Origin: Sphingomonas sp. CFBP 8760
Lineage (GTDB): Bacteria; Pseudomonadota; Alphaproteobacteria; Sphingomonadales; Sphingomonadaceae
Direction of reading: 5' to 3'
Length of the DNA stretch: 64,000 bases
Assembly: GCF_014841615.1 (NCBI RefSeq)
Contig: NZ_JACYUG010000002.1
Location: forward strand, 230,614 to 294,613
A program made the position numbers and the translations under genes. Under the pieces are notes generated by a model. It saw only the letters and a list, made by a program, of their open reading frames with translations. It was not told the origin of the DNA and did not search any database. This document shows, in pieces, positions 1 to 8,046 of the stretch (the stretch's first letter is position 1; each line of letters begins with the position of its first letter).

Positions 1-1
1 G

Positions 2-592
2 TCAGCCCTGCGCCGGCTCGTCGGAGTGGACCTCGGCGGTCGCGCCCGGCTCGGCATTAGGATCGTAATCCTCGGTGAAGCCGGCTTCGTCGCGCTCGAA
101 CATCGATGCCATGACATCGACGCCCTGCGACTGCATCTCGGCCTCTTCGGGCGAGCGGGCCACGTTCACCTTGACGGTGACCGAGACTTCCGGGTGCAGC
201 GCCACCTTGACGGTGTACACGCCGATCGCCTTGATCGGCTTGTCGAGCACGATCGCCGACTTGGCGACCTTGTGACCATCCGCTTCCAGCGCCTCGATCA
301 GATCGCGCACCGCGACCGAACCATAGAGCTGACCGGTGTTCGACGCCTGGCGGATCAGCGTGACCTGCGCGTCCTTGAAGGACTGTGCTTCCTTCTCGGC
401 TTCGCCGCGACGGTTGGCATTGTCCGATTCGATGCGCGACCGGTTGGCCTCGAACACCTTGCGGTTGGCTTCGTTGGCGCGCAGCGCCTTCTTGCGCGGC
501 AGCAGGAAGTTGCGGGCGAACCCGTCCTTCACCTTAACCACGTCGCCGATGGCGCCGAGCTTCTCGACGCGCTCAAGCAGAATGACGTCCAT
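2..592 (-). CDS. rplI: 50S ribosomal protein L9
   Basis: Structural protein of the large ribosomal subunit that binds 23S rRNA near the L1 stalk. The first 40 residues carry the L9 signature: a hydrophobic start, GAIGDVVKVKDGFARNFLLP, then a basic stretch leading into the long connecting helix (about residues 40-75). The globular C-terminal domain follows. The 196-residue length exceeds the roughly 150 of E. coli because of an acidic, Pro/Ala-rich tail after about residue 150, which is usual in alphaproteobacteria. The gene is complete, with its TGA stop 2 bases from the window edge, and it is the last gene of the rpsF-rpsR-rplI operon, 12 bases behind rpsR. Confidence 0.97.
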   Translation of the reverse strand: MDVILLERVEKLGAIGDVVKVKDGFARNFLLPRKKALRANEANRKVFEANRSRIESDNANRRGEAEKEAQSFKDAQVTLIRQASNTGQLYGSVAVRDLIEALEADGHKVAKSAIVLDKPIKAIGVYTVKVALHPEVSVTVKVNVARSPEEAEMQSQGVDVMASMFERDEAGFTEDYDPNAEPGATAEVHSDEPAQG

Positions 593-604
593 AATCCGGA
601 CTCC

Positions 605-829
605 TTACTTAACGACGTAGGGCAGCAGGCCCAGATGACGGGCGCGCTTGATCGCCTGCGCCAGCTCGCGCTGCTTCTTGGCGCTCACCGAGGTGATGCG
701 CGACGGCACGATTTTGCCACGCTCGGACACGAAGCCCTGCAGCAACCGGACGTCCTTATAGTCGATCCGGGGAGCGTCCTTGGCCGAGAACGGGCAGGAC
801 TTGCGGCGGCGGAAAAACGGGCGAGCCAT
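605..829 (-). CDS. rpsR: 30S ribosomal protein S18
   Basis: Small-subunit protein that pairs with S6 on the 16S rRNA platform. The 74-residue basic protein starts [15 protein letters not shown] and has the family core [25 protein letters not shown], ending in the usual [12 protein letters not shown]. Length is normal for S18. Its ATG shares one base with the TAA stop of rpsF (TAATG), which implies translational coupling inside the S6-S18-L9 operon. Confidence 0.97.
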   Translation of the reverse strand: MARPFFRRRKSCPFSAKDAPRIDYKDVRLLQGFVSERGKIVPSRITSVSAKKQRELAQAIKRARHLGLLPYVVK

Positions 830-1257
830 TATGCGGCCTCCTCTTCACGGTCACGACGGGGTGCGCGCTCGGGGCGGTCGCCACGGGGGCCACGGTCGCC
901 ACCTTCGCGGTCGCCACGACGCTCACGGTCGCGCTCCTGCTTGCGCATCATCGCCGAAGGGCCGGCTTCCAGCTCGTCGACCTTGACGGTCATGAAGCGG
1001 ATCACGTCCTCGTTGATCTGGGTCTGGCGCTCCAGCTCGGCGACCACGCCGGCGGGTGCGTCGATTTCGAGCATCACGTAATGCGCCTTGCGGTTCTTCG
1101 CGATGCGATACGCCAGCGAACGCAGGCCCCAGGTCTCGGTCTTCACGACCTTGCCCTGATTGTCCGTGATGATCTTGGTGGCGGCTTCCGCCAACGCATC
1201 CACCTGCGCCTGTGCCAGATCCTGGCGCGCAAGGAACACGTGCTCGTACAGAGCCAT
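829..1257 (-). CDS. rpsF: 30S ribosomal protein S6
   Basis: First gene of the S6-S18-L9 operon; S6 binds 16S rRNA as a heterodimer with S18. The N-terminal 95 residues form the ferredoxin-like S6 fold ([14 protein letters not shown] at the start, then [20 protein letters not shown]). A highly charged Arg/Asp/Glu-rich tail follows from about residue 105, as in many alphaproteobacterial S6 proteins. The ATG at 1257 is the natural start because an upstream extension would lose similarity. Its promoter must lie in the 201-base gap shared with divergent fabD. Confidence 0.95.
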   Translation of the reverse strand: MALYEHVFLARQDLAQAQVDALAEAATKIITDNQGKVVKTETWGLRSLAYRIAKNRKAHYVMLEIDAPAGVVAELERQTQINEDVIRFMTVKVDELEAGPSAMMRKQERDRERRGDREGGDRGPRGDRPERAPRRDREEEAA

Positions 1258-1458
1258 GTCTTACCTTCTATGTTGGCCGATCGCTGACGCCGCCCCATGC
1301 GGTCGCCCCTCCGGCTGTCGTCGTACGTCAACGGGGCGGCAGACATGCGCCTGCCACCCCGTGCGCAGGGTCCATACCCGTTTCCGGCCGAAACGCAAGT
1401 TGCCTGCGCGGGCGTCCCTGCCTAAGGCGCACGGCTTCTGAATTCAGGGAGACGCCGG
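1258..1458. promoter_or_regulatory. Divergent rpsF / fabD promoter region
   Basis: This 201-base gap separates the start of rpsF (minus) from the start of fabD (plus), so promoters for both must lie here or overlap the genes. I see no convincing -35/-10 pair, no tRNA and no terminator. A purine run just before 1459 (GGGAGACGCCGG) is a plausible ribosome binding site for fabD. Confidence 0.3.
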
Positions 1459-2418
1459 ATGCGCGCATTCATCTTTCCGGGGCAGGGCAGCCAGTCCGTC
1501 GGCATGGGCAAGGCGCTGGCCGAAGCCAGCCCCGTCGCCCGCGAGGTGTTCGGCGAGGTCGACGAGGCACTGGGCCAGCACCTGTTCCGCCTGATGGGCG
1601 AGGGGCCGGCCGACGATCTGCTGCTGACCGAGAACGCGCAGCCCGCGATCATGGCGAACGCGATCGCGACCCTGCGCGTGTTGGAGCGCGAGGGCGGCGT
1701 GCGGCTGGCCGAAAAGGCGGATTACGTCGCGGGCCATTCGCTGGGCGAATATACCGCCCTGTGCGCGGCGGGCACGTTCGACCTCGCCACCACCGCCCGG
1801 CTGCTCAAGCTGCGCGGACAGGCGATGCAGGCGGCGGTGCCGGTGGGCGAGGGGGCGATGGCGGCCCTGCTCGGCGCCGATCTGGACAAGGCGCAGGTGA
1901 TCGCGGGCGCGGCGGTCGACGCCATCCTGGCGGAAGGCGGCGAGGAACTGGTCTGCACCGTCGCCAACGACAACGATCCCTCGCAGGTCGTGATCTCCGG
2001 CCATCGCCTGGCGGTGGAACGCGCGGTGGCGCTGGCGAAGGAGCTGGGGGCGAAGCGCGCGGTGCTGCTGCCGGTGTCCGCGCCGTTCCACTGCCCGCTG
2101 ATGGCGGATGCCGCGACCGCGATGGACGCCGCGCTGGCCGAGGCGACGATCGCCGCGCCGCTGGTGCCGCTCTATTGCAACATCGATGCGGTCGCGATCG
2201 CCGATCCGGGCGCGATCCGCGCCGCGCTGGTCGCGCAGGTGACGGGCATGGTCCGCTGGCGCGAATCCGTGCTGGCGATGGCGGCGGCTGGCGTGACGGA
2301 GTTCGTCGAACTGGGCGGCAAGGTGCTGGCCCCGATGGTGAAGCGCATCGCCCCCGATGCGACGGCGACCAGCGTGGTGACGATGGACGATATCGAGGCG
2401 CTGCTGAAGACGCTCTAG
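1459..2418 (+). CDS. fabD: Malonyl-CoA:ACP transacylase
   Basis: Loads malonyl groups from CoA onto acyl carrier protein for fatty-acid elongation in the cytoplasm. The 319-residue protein has the GQGSQ motif at residues 8-12, the nucleophile motif GHSLGEY with Ser94, and a catalytic His211 in SAPFHCPLM, all at the normal family positions. It is the first gene of a fatty-acid cluster (fabD, fabG, acpP, fabF). Unusually, a GxxExxY gene cassette is inserted 8 bases after its stop, separating it from fabG. Confidence 0.96.
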   Translation: MRAFIFPGQGSQSVGMGKALAEASPVAREVFGEVDEALGQHLFRLMGEGPADDLLLTENAQPAIMANAIATLRVLEREGGVRLAEKADYVAGHSLGEYTALCAAGTFDLATTARLLKLRGQAMQAAVPVGEGAMAALLGADLDKAQVIAGAAVDAILAEGGEELVCTVANDNDPSQVVISGHRLAVERAVALAKELGAKRAVLLPVSAPFHCPLMADAATAMDAALAEATIAAPLVPLYCNIDAVAIADPGAIRAALVAQVTGMVRWRESVLAMAAAGVTEFVELGGKVLAPMVKRIAPDATATSVVTMDDIEALLKTL

Positions 2419-2426
2419 CAATAGGG

Positions 2427-2877
2427 TTCGCGCAGAGGCGCAGAGGACGCGGAGGAAGATAAGGCATTGAAGGATATCGATGCGATCAGTGGCGACGTGA
2501 TCGATGTCGCCTTGCGATTGCATCGTGACCTGGGACCCGGTCTGCTCGAAAGCGTCTATGAAGCCGTGCTGGCAGCGCGGCTCGCAAAAATGGGGTATGT
2601 CGTCGAGCGTCAGCGGTCCGTAGACATCGAGTTTGAAGGCTTGCGCATCGAAGGTGCCTTTCGCATCGATCTGCTGATCGACGGTCGGCTGGTCGTGGAA
2701 ATCAAATCGATCGAGCGGCTTTTGCCGGTGCATGCGAAACAGGTGCTGACCTATCTACGCCTGATCCGCCAACCCGTGGGCCTGCTCATCAATTTCGGTG
2801 GCGAGACGCTGAAGGAAGGCGTGCGGCGGCTGGTCAACAACTACCGCCCCTCTGCGTCCTCCGCGCCTCTGCGCGAA
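2427..2877 (+). mobile_element. Inverted-repeat cassette carrying a GxxExxY gene
   Basis: Two 28-base arms, 2427-2454 and 2850-2877, are inverted copies matching at 26 of 28 positions (core GCGCAGAGGCGC). They frame a single small gene. The left arm starts 8 bases after the fabD stop and ends with GGAG, part of the gene's ribosome binding site. The right arm lies inside the gene and encodes its C-terminal residues. No transposase is present. I recall similar GCAGAGG-rich repeats beside GxxExxY genes in other bacteria, which suggests a recurring non-autonomous cassette; that link is from memory and unchecked. Confidence 0.65.
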
Positions 2878-2898
2878 CACAATCAGACAGGAGATTAA
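2467..2898 (+). CDS. GxxExxY family protein
   Basis: Small protein of a widespread, poorly understood family named for its GxxExxY motif, here G25-LL-E28-SV-Y31 within LGPGLLESVYE. The body alternates charged and hydrophobic stretches (IDLLIDGRLVVEIKSIERL, then AKQVLTYLRLIRQPVGLLINFG), a pattern that resembles restriction-like nuclease cores (D...E-x-K), so a nuclease-related fold is possible but unproven. Start is TTG at 2467, with GGAGG 11 bases upstream supplied by the left inverted repeat. The last 18 residues (SASSAPLREHNQ region) are encoded by the right repeat arm and so are probably not part of the fold. Its role is unknown. Confidence 0.85.
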   Translation: MKDIDAISGDVIDVALRLHRDLGPGLLESVYEAVLAARLAKMGYVVERQRSVDIEFEGLRIEGAFRIDLLIDGRLVVEIKSIERLLPVHAKQVLTYLRLIRQPVGLLINFGGETLKEGVRRLVNNYRPSASSAPLREHNQTGD

Positions 2899-2902
2899 AA
2901 CG

Positions 2903-3646
2903 ATGTTCGATCTTTCAGGCATGACCGCGCTCGTCACCGGCGCTTCCGGGGGGATCGGGTCGGCGATCGCGCGCGGGCTGGTGGCGCAGGGAGCGACGCT
3001 GGCGGTGTCGGGGTCCAACGCCACCAAGCTGGAGGATTTCCGCGCCTCGCTGGGCGGGACCGGCCATGTCGCGCTTCCCTGCGACCTGTCGAACGCCGCC
3101 CAGGTCGATGCGCTGGTGCCACAGGCGGTGGCGGCGCTGGGCGGGCGGCTCGACATCCTCGTCAACAATGCCGGGGTGACGCGCGACAATCTGGCGATGC
3201 GGATGAAGGACGAGGAGTGGGACACCGTCATCCGCGTCAATCTGGAGGCGGCGTTCCGGCTGATGCGCGCGGCCGCCAAGCCGATGATGAAGGCGCGGTT
3301 CGGGCGGATGATCTCGATCACCTCGGTCGTCGGGCAGACGGGCAATCCGGGGCAGGCCAATTACGCGGCATCCAAGGCGGGGCTGGTGGGCATGTCGAAG
3401 GCGCTGGGGCAGGAACTGGCCAGCCGCAACATCACCGTCAACTGCGTCGCCCCCGGCTTCATCCGCTCCGCGATGACCGACGGGCTGCCCGAGGCGCAGA
3501 AGGCGACGCTGACCGCGCGCATTCCGGCCGGCGACCTCGGCACGGGCGAGGATATCGCCGCGGCGGTGGTCTATCTGGCCAGCCGCGAGGCGGGGTACGT
3601 CACCGGGCAGACGCTGCACGTCAATGGCGGCATGGCGATGGTCTGA
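2903..3646 (+). CDS. fabG: 3-oxoacyl-ACP reductase
   Basis: NADPH-dependent reductase of the fatty-acid elongation cycle. It is a short-chain dehydrogenase of 247 residues with the nucleotide motif TGASGGIG (12-19), NNAG (88-91) and a catalytic Ser141-Tyr154-Lys158 triad. The C-terminal YVTGQTLHVNGGMAM is typical of FabG. The ATG at 2903 has AGGAG 8-12 bases upstream, starting just beyond the right arm of the GxxExxY cassette, so the cassette sits between fabD and the fabG ribosome binding site without damaging either. Confidence 0.95.
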   Translation: MFDLSGMTALVTGASGGIGSAIARGLVAQGATLAVSGSNATKLEDFRASLGGTGHVALPCDLSNAAQVDALVPQAVAALGGRLDILVNNAGVTRDNLAMRMKDEEWDTVIRVNLEAAFRLMRAAAKPMMKARFGRMISITSVVGQTGNPGQANYAASKAGLVGMSKALGQELASRNITVNCVAPGFIRSAMTDGLPEAQKATLTARIPAGDLGTGEDIAAAVVYLASREAGYVTGQTLHVNGGMAMV

Positions 3647-3673
3647 CACGACGGGCCACCTGTCGTGCGGGCC

Positions 3674-3700
3674 TTGCCACGGCACCACCCGCGTTATAGG
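3674..3700 (+). promoter_or_regulatory. Possible acpP promoter
   Basis: TTGCCA (3674-3679) and TATAGG (3695-3700) are separated by 15 bases, a short but tolerable sigma-70 spacing, 45 bases before acpP. A dedicated promoter would fit the high expression of acyl carrier protein and the 99-base gap after fabG. This is only a pattern match. Confidence 0.3.
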
Positions 3701-3745
3701 TGCGTTCAGGAAGACCGAATTACCGCTTAACGAAGAGGGACTACC

Positions 3746-3982
3746 ATGAGCGAGACCGCCGACCGCGTGAAGAAGATCGTCGTCGAGCATCTCGGCGTCG
3801 AGGCCGAAAAGGTGACCGAGGAAGCGAGCTTCATCGACGACCTGGGCGCCGACAGCCTCGATATCGTCGAGCTGGTCATGGCGTTCGAAGAGGAATTCGG
3901 CGTCGAGATTCCCGACGATGCCGCCGAGAAGATCACGACCGTGCGCGATGCGATCACCTATATCGACGAGCACAAGGCATAA
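3746..3982 (+). CDS. acpP: Acyl carrier protein
   Basis: Carries growing acyl chains on a 4'-phosphopantetheine arm attached to Ser37 in the motif GADSLD. The protein is 78 residues, acidic, and has the usual four-helix pattern ([11 protein letters not shown] near the start, [10 protein letters not shown] in the recognition helix). It lies between fabG and fabF, the common bacterial arrangement. A strong hairpin terminator follows at 4024. Confidence 0.97.
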   Translation: MSETADRVKKIVVEHLGVEAEKVTEEASFIDDLGADSLDIVELVMAFEEEFGVEIPDDAAEKITTVRDAITYIDEHKA

Positions 3983-4023
3983 AGACACGCGCCGTGGCTC
4001 CCTGTTCGGGGAGCGCGGATGAC

Positions 4024-4066
4024 AACGGCCCCCCGTCCCCGCTGAGAGGGCGGGGGGCCGTTTCAT
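4024..4066 (+). terminator. Intrinsic terminator after acpP
   Basis: A perfect 12-base-pair stem (4024-4035 with 4051-4062, core CGGCCCCCCG) closes a 15-base loop and runs into TTTCATT. It lies 42 bases after the acpP stop and before fabF, so it probably attenuates read-through and keeps acpP mRNA in excess. Confidence 0.75.
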
Positions 4067-4090
4067 TATGAGACAGGATGGAGACTGGGT

Positions 4091-5350
4091 ATGCGGCGCG
4101 TCGTCGTGACCGGATTGGGCCTCGTGACGCCGCTTGGTGCGGACGTCGAGACGGCGTGGGCGAACATATTGGCGGGCAAGTCGGGCGCAGGCCCCATCAC
4201 CCGCTTCGACGCCTCCGACCAGGTATGTCGGATCGCGTGCGAGGTGAAGCCCGCCGATCATGAATACGGGTTCGATCCCGGCAAGCGCGTCGACCACAAG
4301 GTACAGCGTCAGGTCGATCCGTTCATCATCTATGGCATCGACGCCGCCGGACAGGCGCTGGAGGATGCTGGCCTGACCGAGATGACGGTCGAGGAAAGCT
4401 GGCGCGCGGGCTGTTCGATCGGATCGGGCATCGGCGGGCTGCCGGGGATCGAAAGCGAGTCGATCGTCCTGCATACCAAGGGGCCACGCCGCGTCTCGCC
4501 GCACTTCGTCCATGGCCGGCTCATCAACCTGATCTCGGGCCAGGTATCGATCAAATACGGCCTGCGCGGGCCGAATCACGCGGTCGTCACCGCCTGCTCC
4601 ACCGGCGCGCATGCGATCGGCGATGCGGCGCGGATGATCGCGATGGACGACGCCGACGTGATGCTGGCGGGCGGGGCGGAGGGCACGGTCTGCCCGCTCG
4701 GCATCGCCGGCTTCGCGCAGGCGCGCGCGCTGTCGACCGGGTTCAACGACACGCCGGAAAAGGCGAGTCGCCCCTACGACAAGGATCGCGACGGCTTCGT
4801 CATGGGCGAGGGCGCGGGCATCGTCGTGCTGGAGGAATATGAACACGCCAAGGCACGCGGCGCGAAGATCTATGCCGAGGTGATCGGGTACGGCCTGTCG
4901 GGCGACGCCTATCACGTCACCGCCCCGCATCCGGAGGGTGACGGCGCGTTCCGATCGATGCAGATGGCGCTGAAGAAGGCGGGGCTGGCCCCGTCGGACA
5001 TCGATTACATCAACGCGCACGGCACCTCGACGCCGATGGGCGACGAGCTGGAGTTGGGCGCGGTGCGGCGGTTGTTCGGCGATGCGATGCAGACGGTGTC
5101 GATGTCGTCGACCAAATCGGCGATCGGCCATCTGCTGGGCGGTGCGGGCGCGGTCGAATCGATCTTCTGCATCCTCGCGATGCGCGACCAGATCGTGCCG
5201 CCGACGCTGAACCTCGACAATCCCAGCGACAGCTGCGTCGGGGTCGATCTGGTGCCGCACGTCGCCAAGAAGCGGCAGGTGCGCGCGGTGCTGAACAACT
5301 CGTTCGGCTTCGGCGGCACCAACGCGTCGCTGGTGATGCGCGCGGTCTGA
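4091..5350 (+). CDS. fabF: 3-oxoacyl-ACP synthase II
   Basis: Condensing enzyme that extends acyl-ACP with malonyl-ACP and controls unsaturated fatty-acid elongation. The 419-residue thiolase-fold protein has catalytic Cys169 in TACSTGAHAIG, His310 in NAHGTSTPMGD and His347 in SAIGHLLGGAGA, the classic Cys-His-His set. The C-terminal FGFGGTNASLV is typical. It follows acpP beyond a terminator and lies 7 bases ahead of mltG, so it is probably cotranscribed with mltG. Confidence 0.96.
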   Translation: MRRVVVTGLGLVTPLGADVETAWANILAGKSGAGPITRFDASDQVCRIACEVKPADHEYGFDPGKRVDHKVQRQVDPFIIYGIDAAGQALEDAGLTEMTVEESWRAGCSIGSGIGGLPGIESESIVLHTKGPRRVSPHFVHGRLINLISGQVSIKYGLRGPNHAVVTACSTGAHAIGDAARMIAMDDADVMLAGGAEGTVCPLGIAGFAQARALSTGFNDTPEKASRPYDKDRDGFVMGEGAGIVVLEEYEHAKARGAKIYAEVIGYGLSGDAYHVTAPHPEGDGAFRSMQMALKKAGLAPSDIDYINAHGTSTPMGDELELGAVRRLFGDAMQTVSMSSTKSAIGHLLGGAGAVESIFCILAMRDQIVPPTLNLDNPSDSCVGVDLVPHVAKKRQVRAVLNNSFGFGGTNASLVMRAV

Positions 5351-5357
5351 CCGGCAC

Positions 5358-6323
5358 ATGCGCAAGCTCGGCTGCCTGATCCTGCTGATCGCACTGGTGG
5401 TCACCGCCGTGCTGGTCGCCACCAATCTGTGGGTGGGTACCGGCCCGGCCGAGCGGCCCGTCGCGGTGGTGGTGCCGGAGGGCGCCAGCCTCGCCCGCGC
5501 CGCGACCGAGCTGGAGCGGGCGGGCGCGATCCGCTCCGCCAGCCGGTTCCGCCTGTTCGCGCGGGTGTTCGGCGGCGGTGGCTCGATCAAGGCGGGCGAG
5601 TATCGGATTCCCGCCGGTGCCAGCCAGAAGGACGTGCTGGCCCTGCTGGAGGACGGCAAGGTCCGCCAGCGGCTGGTCGCGGTGCCGGAGGGTTATCCCT
5701 CGATCATGGTGCACGACGCAGTGATGCGCGCCGACGGGCTGACCGGAACGGTGGCGGTGCCGGCCGAGGGATCGATCCTGCCCGACAGCTACGCCTATCA
5801 GCGCGGCGATACCCGTGCGGCGCTGGTCGCGCGGATGCAGAAGGCGATGAAGGACTACCTCGCCGCCGCCTGGGCGAAGCGCAAGCCGGGTATCGCGGTG
5901 ACGACGCCCGAACAGGCTATCACGCTGGCCGCGATCGTCGAAAAGGAAACCGGCAAGCCCGCCGAGCGCCGCACCGTGGCGGCAGTCTATGGCAACCGCG
6001 TGCGCATCGGGATGCCGCTACAGGCGGACCCGACCGTGATCTACCCGATCACCAAGGGCCGGCCGCTCGGCCGCCGCATCCTGCGGTCCGAACTGCACGC
6101 GAAGAACGGCTACAACACCTATGCCAGCCCCGGCCTGCCGGTCGGCCCCATCGCCAACCCCGGCCGCGCCTCGATCGACGCGGTACTGGACCCGGCAAAG
6201 TCGCAGGCGCTGTACTTCGTCGCGGACGGCAGCGGCGGCCACGTGTTCGCGAACACGCTGCCCGAGCATAATGCCAATGTCGCGAAATGGTATGCGATCC
6301 GCCGGCAACGGGGCGAGATGTAA
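5358..6323 (+). CDS. mltG: Endolytic murein transglycosylase MltG
   Basis: Inner-membrane lytic transglycosylase that cuts nascent glycan strands during peptidoglycan synthesis. A single N-terminal membrane segment (about residues 5-23) anchors a periplasmic YceG domain. The catalytic glutamate is Glu195 in AAIVEKETG, and the conserved region YNTYASPGLPVGPIANPG follows. Length (321 residues) is normal. It lies 7 bases behind fabF, a linkage common in proteobacteria. Confidence 0.94.
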   Translation: MRKLGCLILLIALVVTAVLVATNLWVGTGPAERPVAVVVPEGASLARAATELERAGAIRSASRFRLFARVFGGGGSIKAGEYRIPAGASQKDVLALLEDGKVRQRLVAVPEGYPSIMVHDAVMRADGLTGTVAVPAEGSILPDSYAYQRGDTRAALVARMQKAMKDYLAAAWAKRKPGIAVTTPEQAITLAAIVEKETGKPAERRTVAAVYGNRVRIGMPLQADPTVIYPITKGRPLGRRILRSELHAKNGYNTYASPGLPVGPIANPGRASIDAVLDPAKSQALYFVADGSGGHVFANTLPEHNANVAKWYAIRRQRGEM

Positions 6324-6616
6324 GGCTGTCATCAGCGGACGGTGAACGTCTCGCTTTGACAGTACGCCCTCCAAACGCTCGTTTGGTTATTCTGGACAGG
6401 TCCGGAGCAGCAATGATCTTGCTACTTTGACACGTTATGCATGGATGGAGAACCACATGCGATAATGCAGGTCGGGCAGGCGTGTCGTATTCGCCAGCCG
6501 GGCAGGCCGGGATACGGGGGAGATGGGGCGCTCAGGAATGTCTGATTGCCCTCTCGCAAATCTCTACCATTTTCGGGCCGTAGACAGGTTAAGCCTGAGA
6601 CGTGTCATCCTTGTAA
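6324..6616. other. Intergenic stretch with no recognised feature
   Basis: From the mltG stop to the MITE-like element at 6617 I see no coding pattern, RNA gene or terminator. Base composition is lower in GC than the mltG region. This is the left edge of a roughly 2.8-kb mobile-DNA pocket that ends before eda. Confidence 0.6.
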
Positions 6617-6755
6617 CTAGAGCGGGATGACTTGAGGTTGATCCGGATGTTCGTCATTGCGAGCGCAGCGAAGCAATCCAGGGCGTCCTGGTCCGGCACT
6701 GGATTGCTTCGCTGCGCTCGCAATGACGGATCAGTCTGATGTCATCTGACTCTAG
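6617..6755. repeat. Nested palindromic MITE-like element
   Basis: Inner arms 6652-6681 and 6699-6728 form a perfect 30-base inverted repeat (core GCGAGCGCAGCGAAGCAATC) around a 17-base loop. Outside them a second, imperfect inverted repeat extends to CTAGAG at 6617 and CTCTAG at 6750-6755, sharing GATGAC and GATC blocks. The inner sequence resembles a GCGAAGCAATCC repeat that I recall in many proteobacteria. The outer CTAGAG ends match the first bases of the IS630 element at 7566, so a non-autonomous element mobilised by an IS630-type transposase is possible. It overlaps the 3' end of the next gene by 4 bases. Confidence 0.7.
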
Positions 6756-7492
6756 AACGGCACATCGTCGTCTAAATCATCAGCAAACCCGCCAAACTTT
6801 GGGCTGGCCGACGGCTTAGAAAAATCGGGAAGAGCCTTGGGTGGGGGCGCAAGCCGTAACCGTTCCTGCTCTTCCTTTTCTTTGTCGTCGCCAACAAGCC
6901 GAATAACCATCATGATCGTTTCAGCAGCCTTGGGTGAGTTGGCGAGCGCCGCAGTTCCACCGCCAACAATGGTCATGATAGAAGCGGCTATGGCCATTGT
7001 GCGTGCAAAACTCAGGCGCTGCTTGGTCAACTCAGTTTCAAGCTCGTCAAGCTTATCCCGCAACGCTGCCTTCTTCTTGTCCGTCAAGTCTGAGCCGTCA
7101 ATGGAGTAACGGAGTTGGTCAATTTCTTGCTGTATCTTGGCTCTGGTTACGCGGCCAAGCTCTACCGAATGGGGTCGTGCGACAAGCTGGCCTTGCAGTC
7201 TGACCTTGGTAACAACGCCAGCAAGATAGACTTGGAAAACTTGGTATTAGTTGTAGTCGGCTAGATCATTACCAATCTTAGGCAACCCTTCAATGCCAAG
7301 GGCCTCAGCCATGCCCGAGACAATGCTAATAAATTGAGAGCGTATTTCGGTTGAGAAGTCACCTGAGTTTGACGAGTCCAACATACGGGCCAAGTTGTTT
7401 TGCGCTATTCGGACAAGCACGGCAAACTTGTCATTTGGTTCCTGAGGCAAACCCTCATAAGCCTCTTCAGGTATCAGGTCATATTCAGACAT
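6752..7492 (-). pseudogene. Unknown protein gene split by an in-frame TAA
   Basis: Reading from ATG at 7492, an 81-codon frame (MSEYDLIPEEAYEGLPQEP...) meets TAA at 7247-7249. The same frame then stays open to 6752 for another 164 codons. The first 54 of those have no ATG, GTG or TTG start. The downstream part has a coiled-coil segment (RAKIQQEIDQLRYSIDGSD through KLDELETELTKQRLSF), one membrane helix (about MAIAASIMTIVGGGTAALA) and an acidic tail ending DDLDDDVPF. The simplest reading is one membrane protein gene of about 246 codons interrupted by a nonsense mutation, for example CAA to TAA. A shorter second product from TTG at 7087 (111 residues) is possible. GC is clearly lower than in neighbours, suggesting transfer. 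Function unknown. Confidence 0.65.
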
Positions 7493-7659
7493 CGCCGCTC
7501 CGCAACCCTTCAGGCAGCATCCGCCTGAGCTAGCGCCACCACGCTGGGACCGCCTTCAGAGAAGCTAGAGCATAATCCGAACGGCGTGAATCGTTGAGGG
7601 ATTCCCAAGGGGACTGAAGTCTGATTCATGCTTGTCACCGGTGACGGGAGGCCGGTCAG

Positions 7660-8046
7660 ATGGGCAAGCCGTTATCGATGGACCTGCGGGAGCGGGTTGT
7701 TAGTGCCATTTCGGGAGGCATGTCCCGCCGGGCGGCTGCAGCGCGGTTCGGAGTAAGCGCGGCGAGCGCGGTGAGGTGGGCGGCACTGCAGCGCGATCAG
7801 GGCAAGCCAGCGGCCAAGCCACAGGGTGGTGACACACGCTCGGCGAAGACCGAAGCCAAGGCGGCGCGGATCTGGGCGCTGTACGAAGCAGCGCCCGACA
7901 TCACGCTTGCTGAGCTGCGCGCGGCGCTGGCCGCCGAGGGGATCGCGGTTGCGGTATCGACCCTGTGGCGCTTCTTCGCCCGCCATGGGCACACGCGCAA
8001 AAAAAGACTGGCCATGCACAAGAGCAGGACCGCCCCGACGTCCTGA
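7660..8046 (+). CDS. IS630 transposase OrfA (DNA-binding part)
   Basis: N-terminal half of an IS630-type transposase, 128 residues. It holds a helix-turn-helix region (SMDLRERVVSAISGGMSRRAAAARFGVSAASAVRW) and a second winged-helix-like segment (ITLAELRAALAAEGIAVAVSTLWRFFARHG). Alone it lacks the catalytic domain. A run of seven A residues at 7999-8005, reading AAA AAA A in this frame, lets ribosomes slip by -1 into OrfB to make the full-length enzyme, a known strategy in this family. Confidence 0.88.
   Translation: MGKPLSMDLRERVVSAISGGMSRRAAAARFGVSAASAVRWAALQRDQGKPAAKPQGGDTRSAKTEAKAARIWALYEAAPDITLAELRAALAAEGIAVAVSTLWRFFARHGHTRKKRLAMHKSRTAPTS

Noticed and set aside
2915..5659. Long minus-strand open frame antisense to fabG, acpP and fabF
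   Set aside because: It mirrors strongly biased GC-rich codons of the real plus-strand genes, has His/Arg-rich composition and no family motif.
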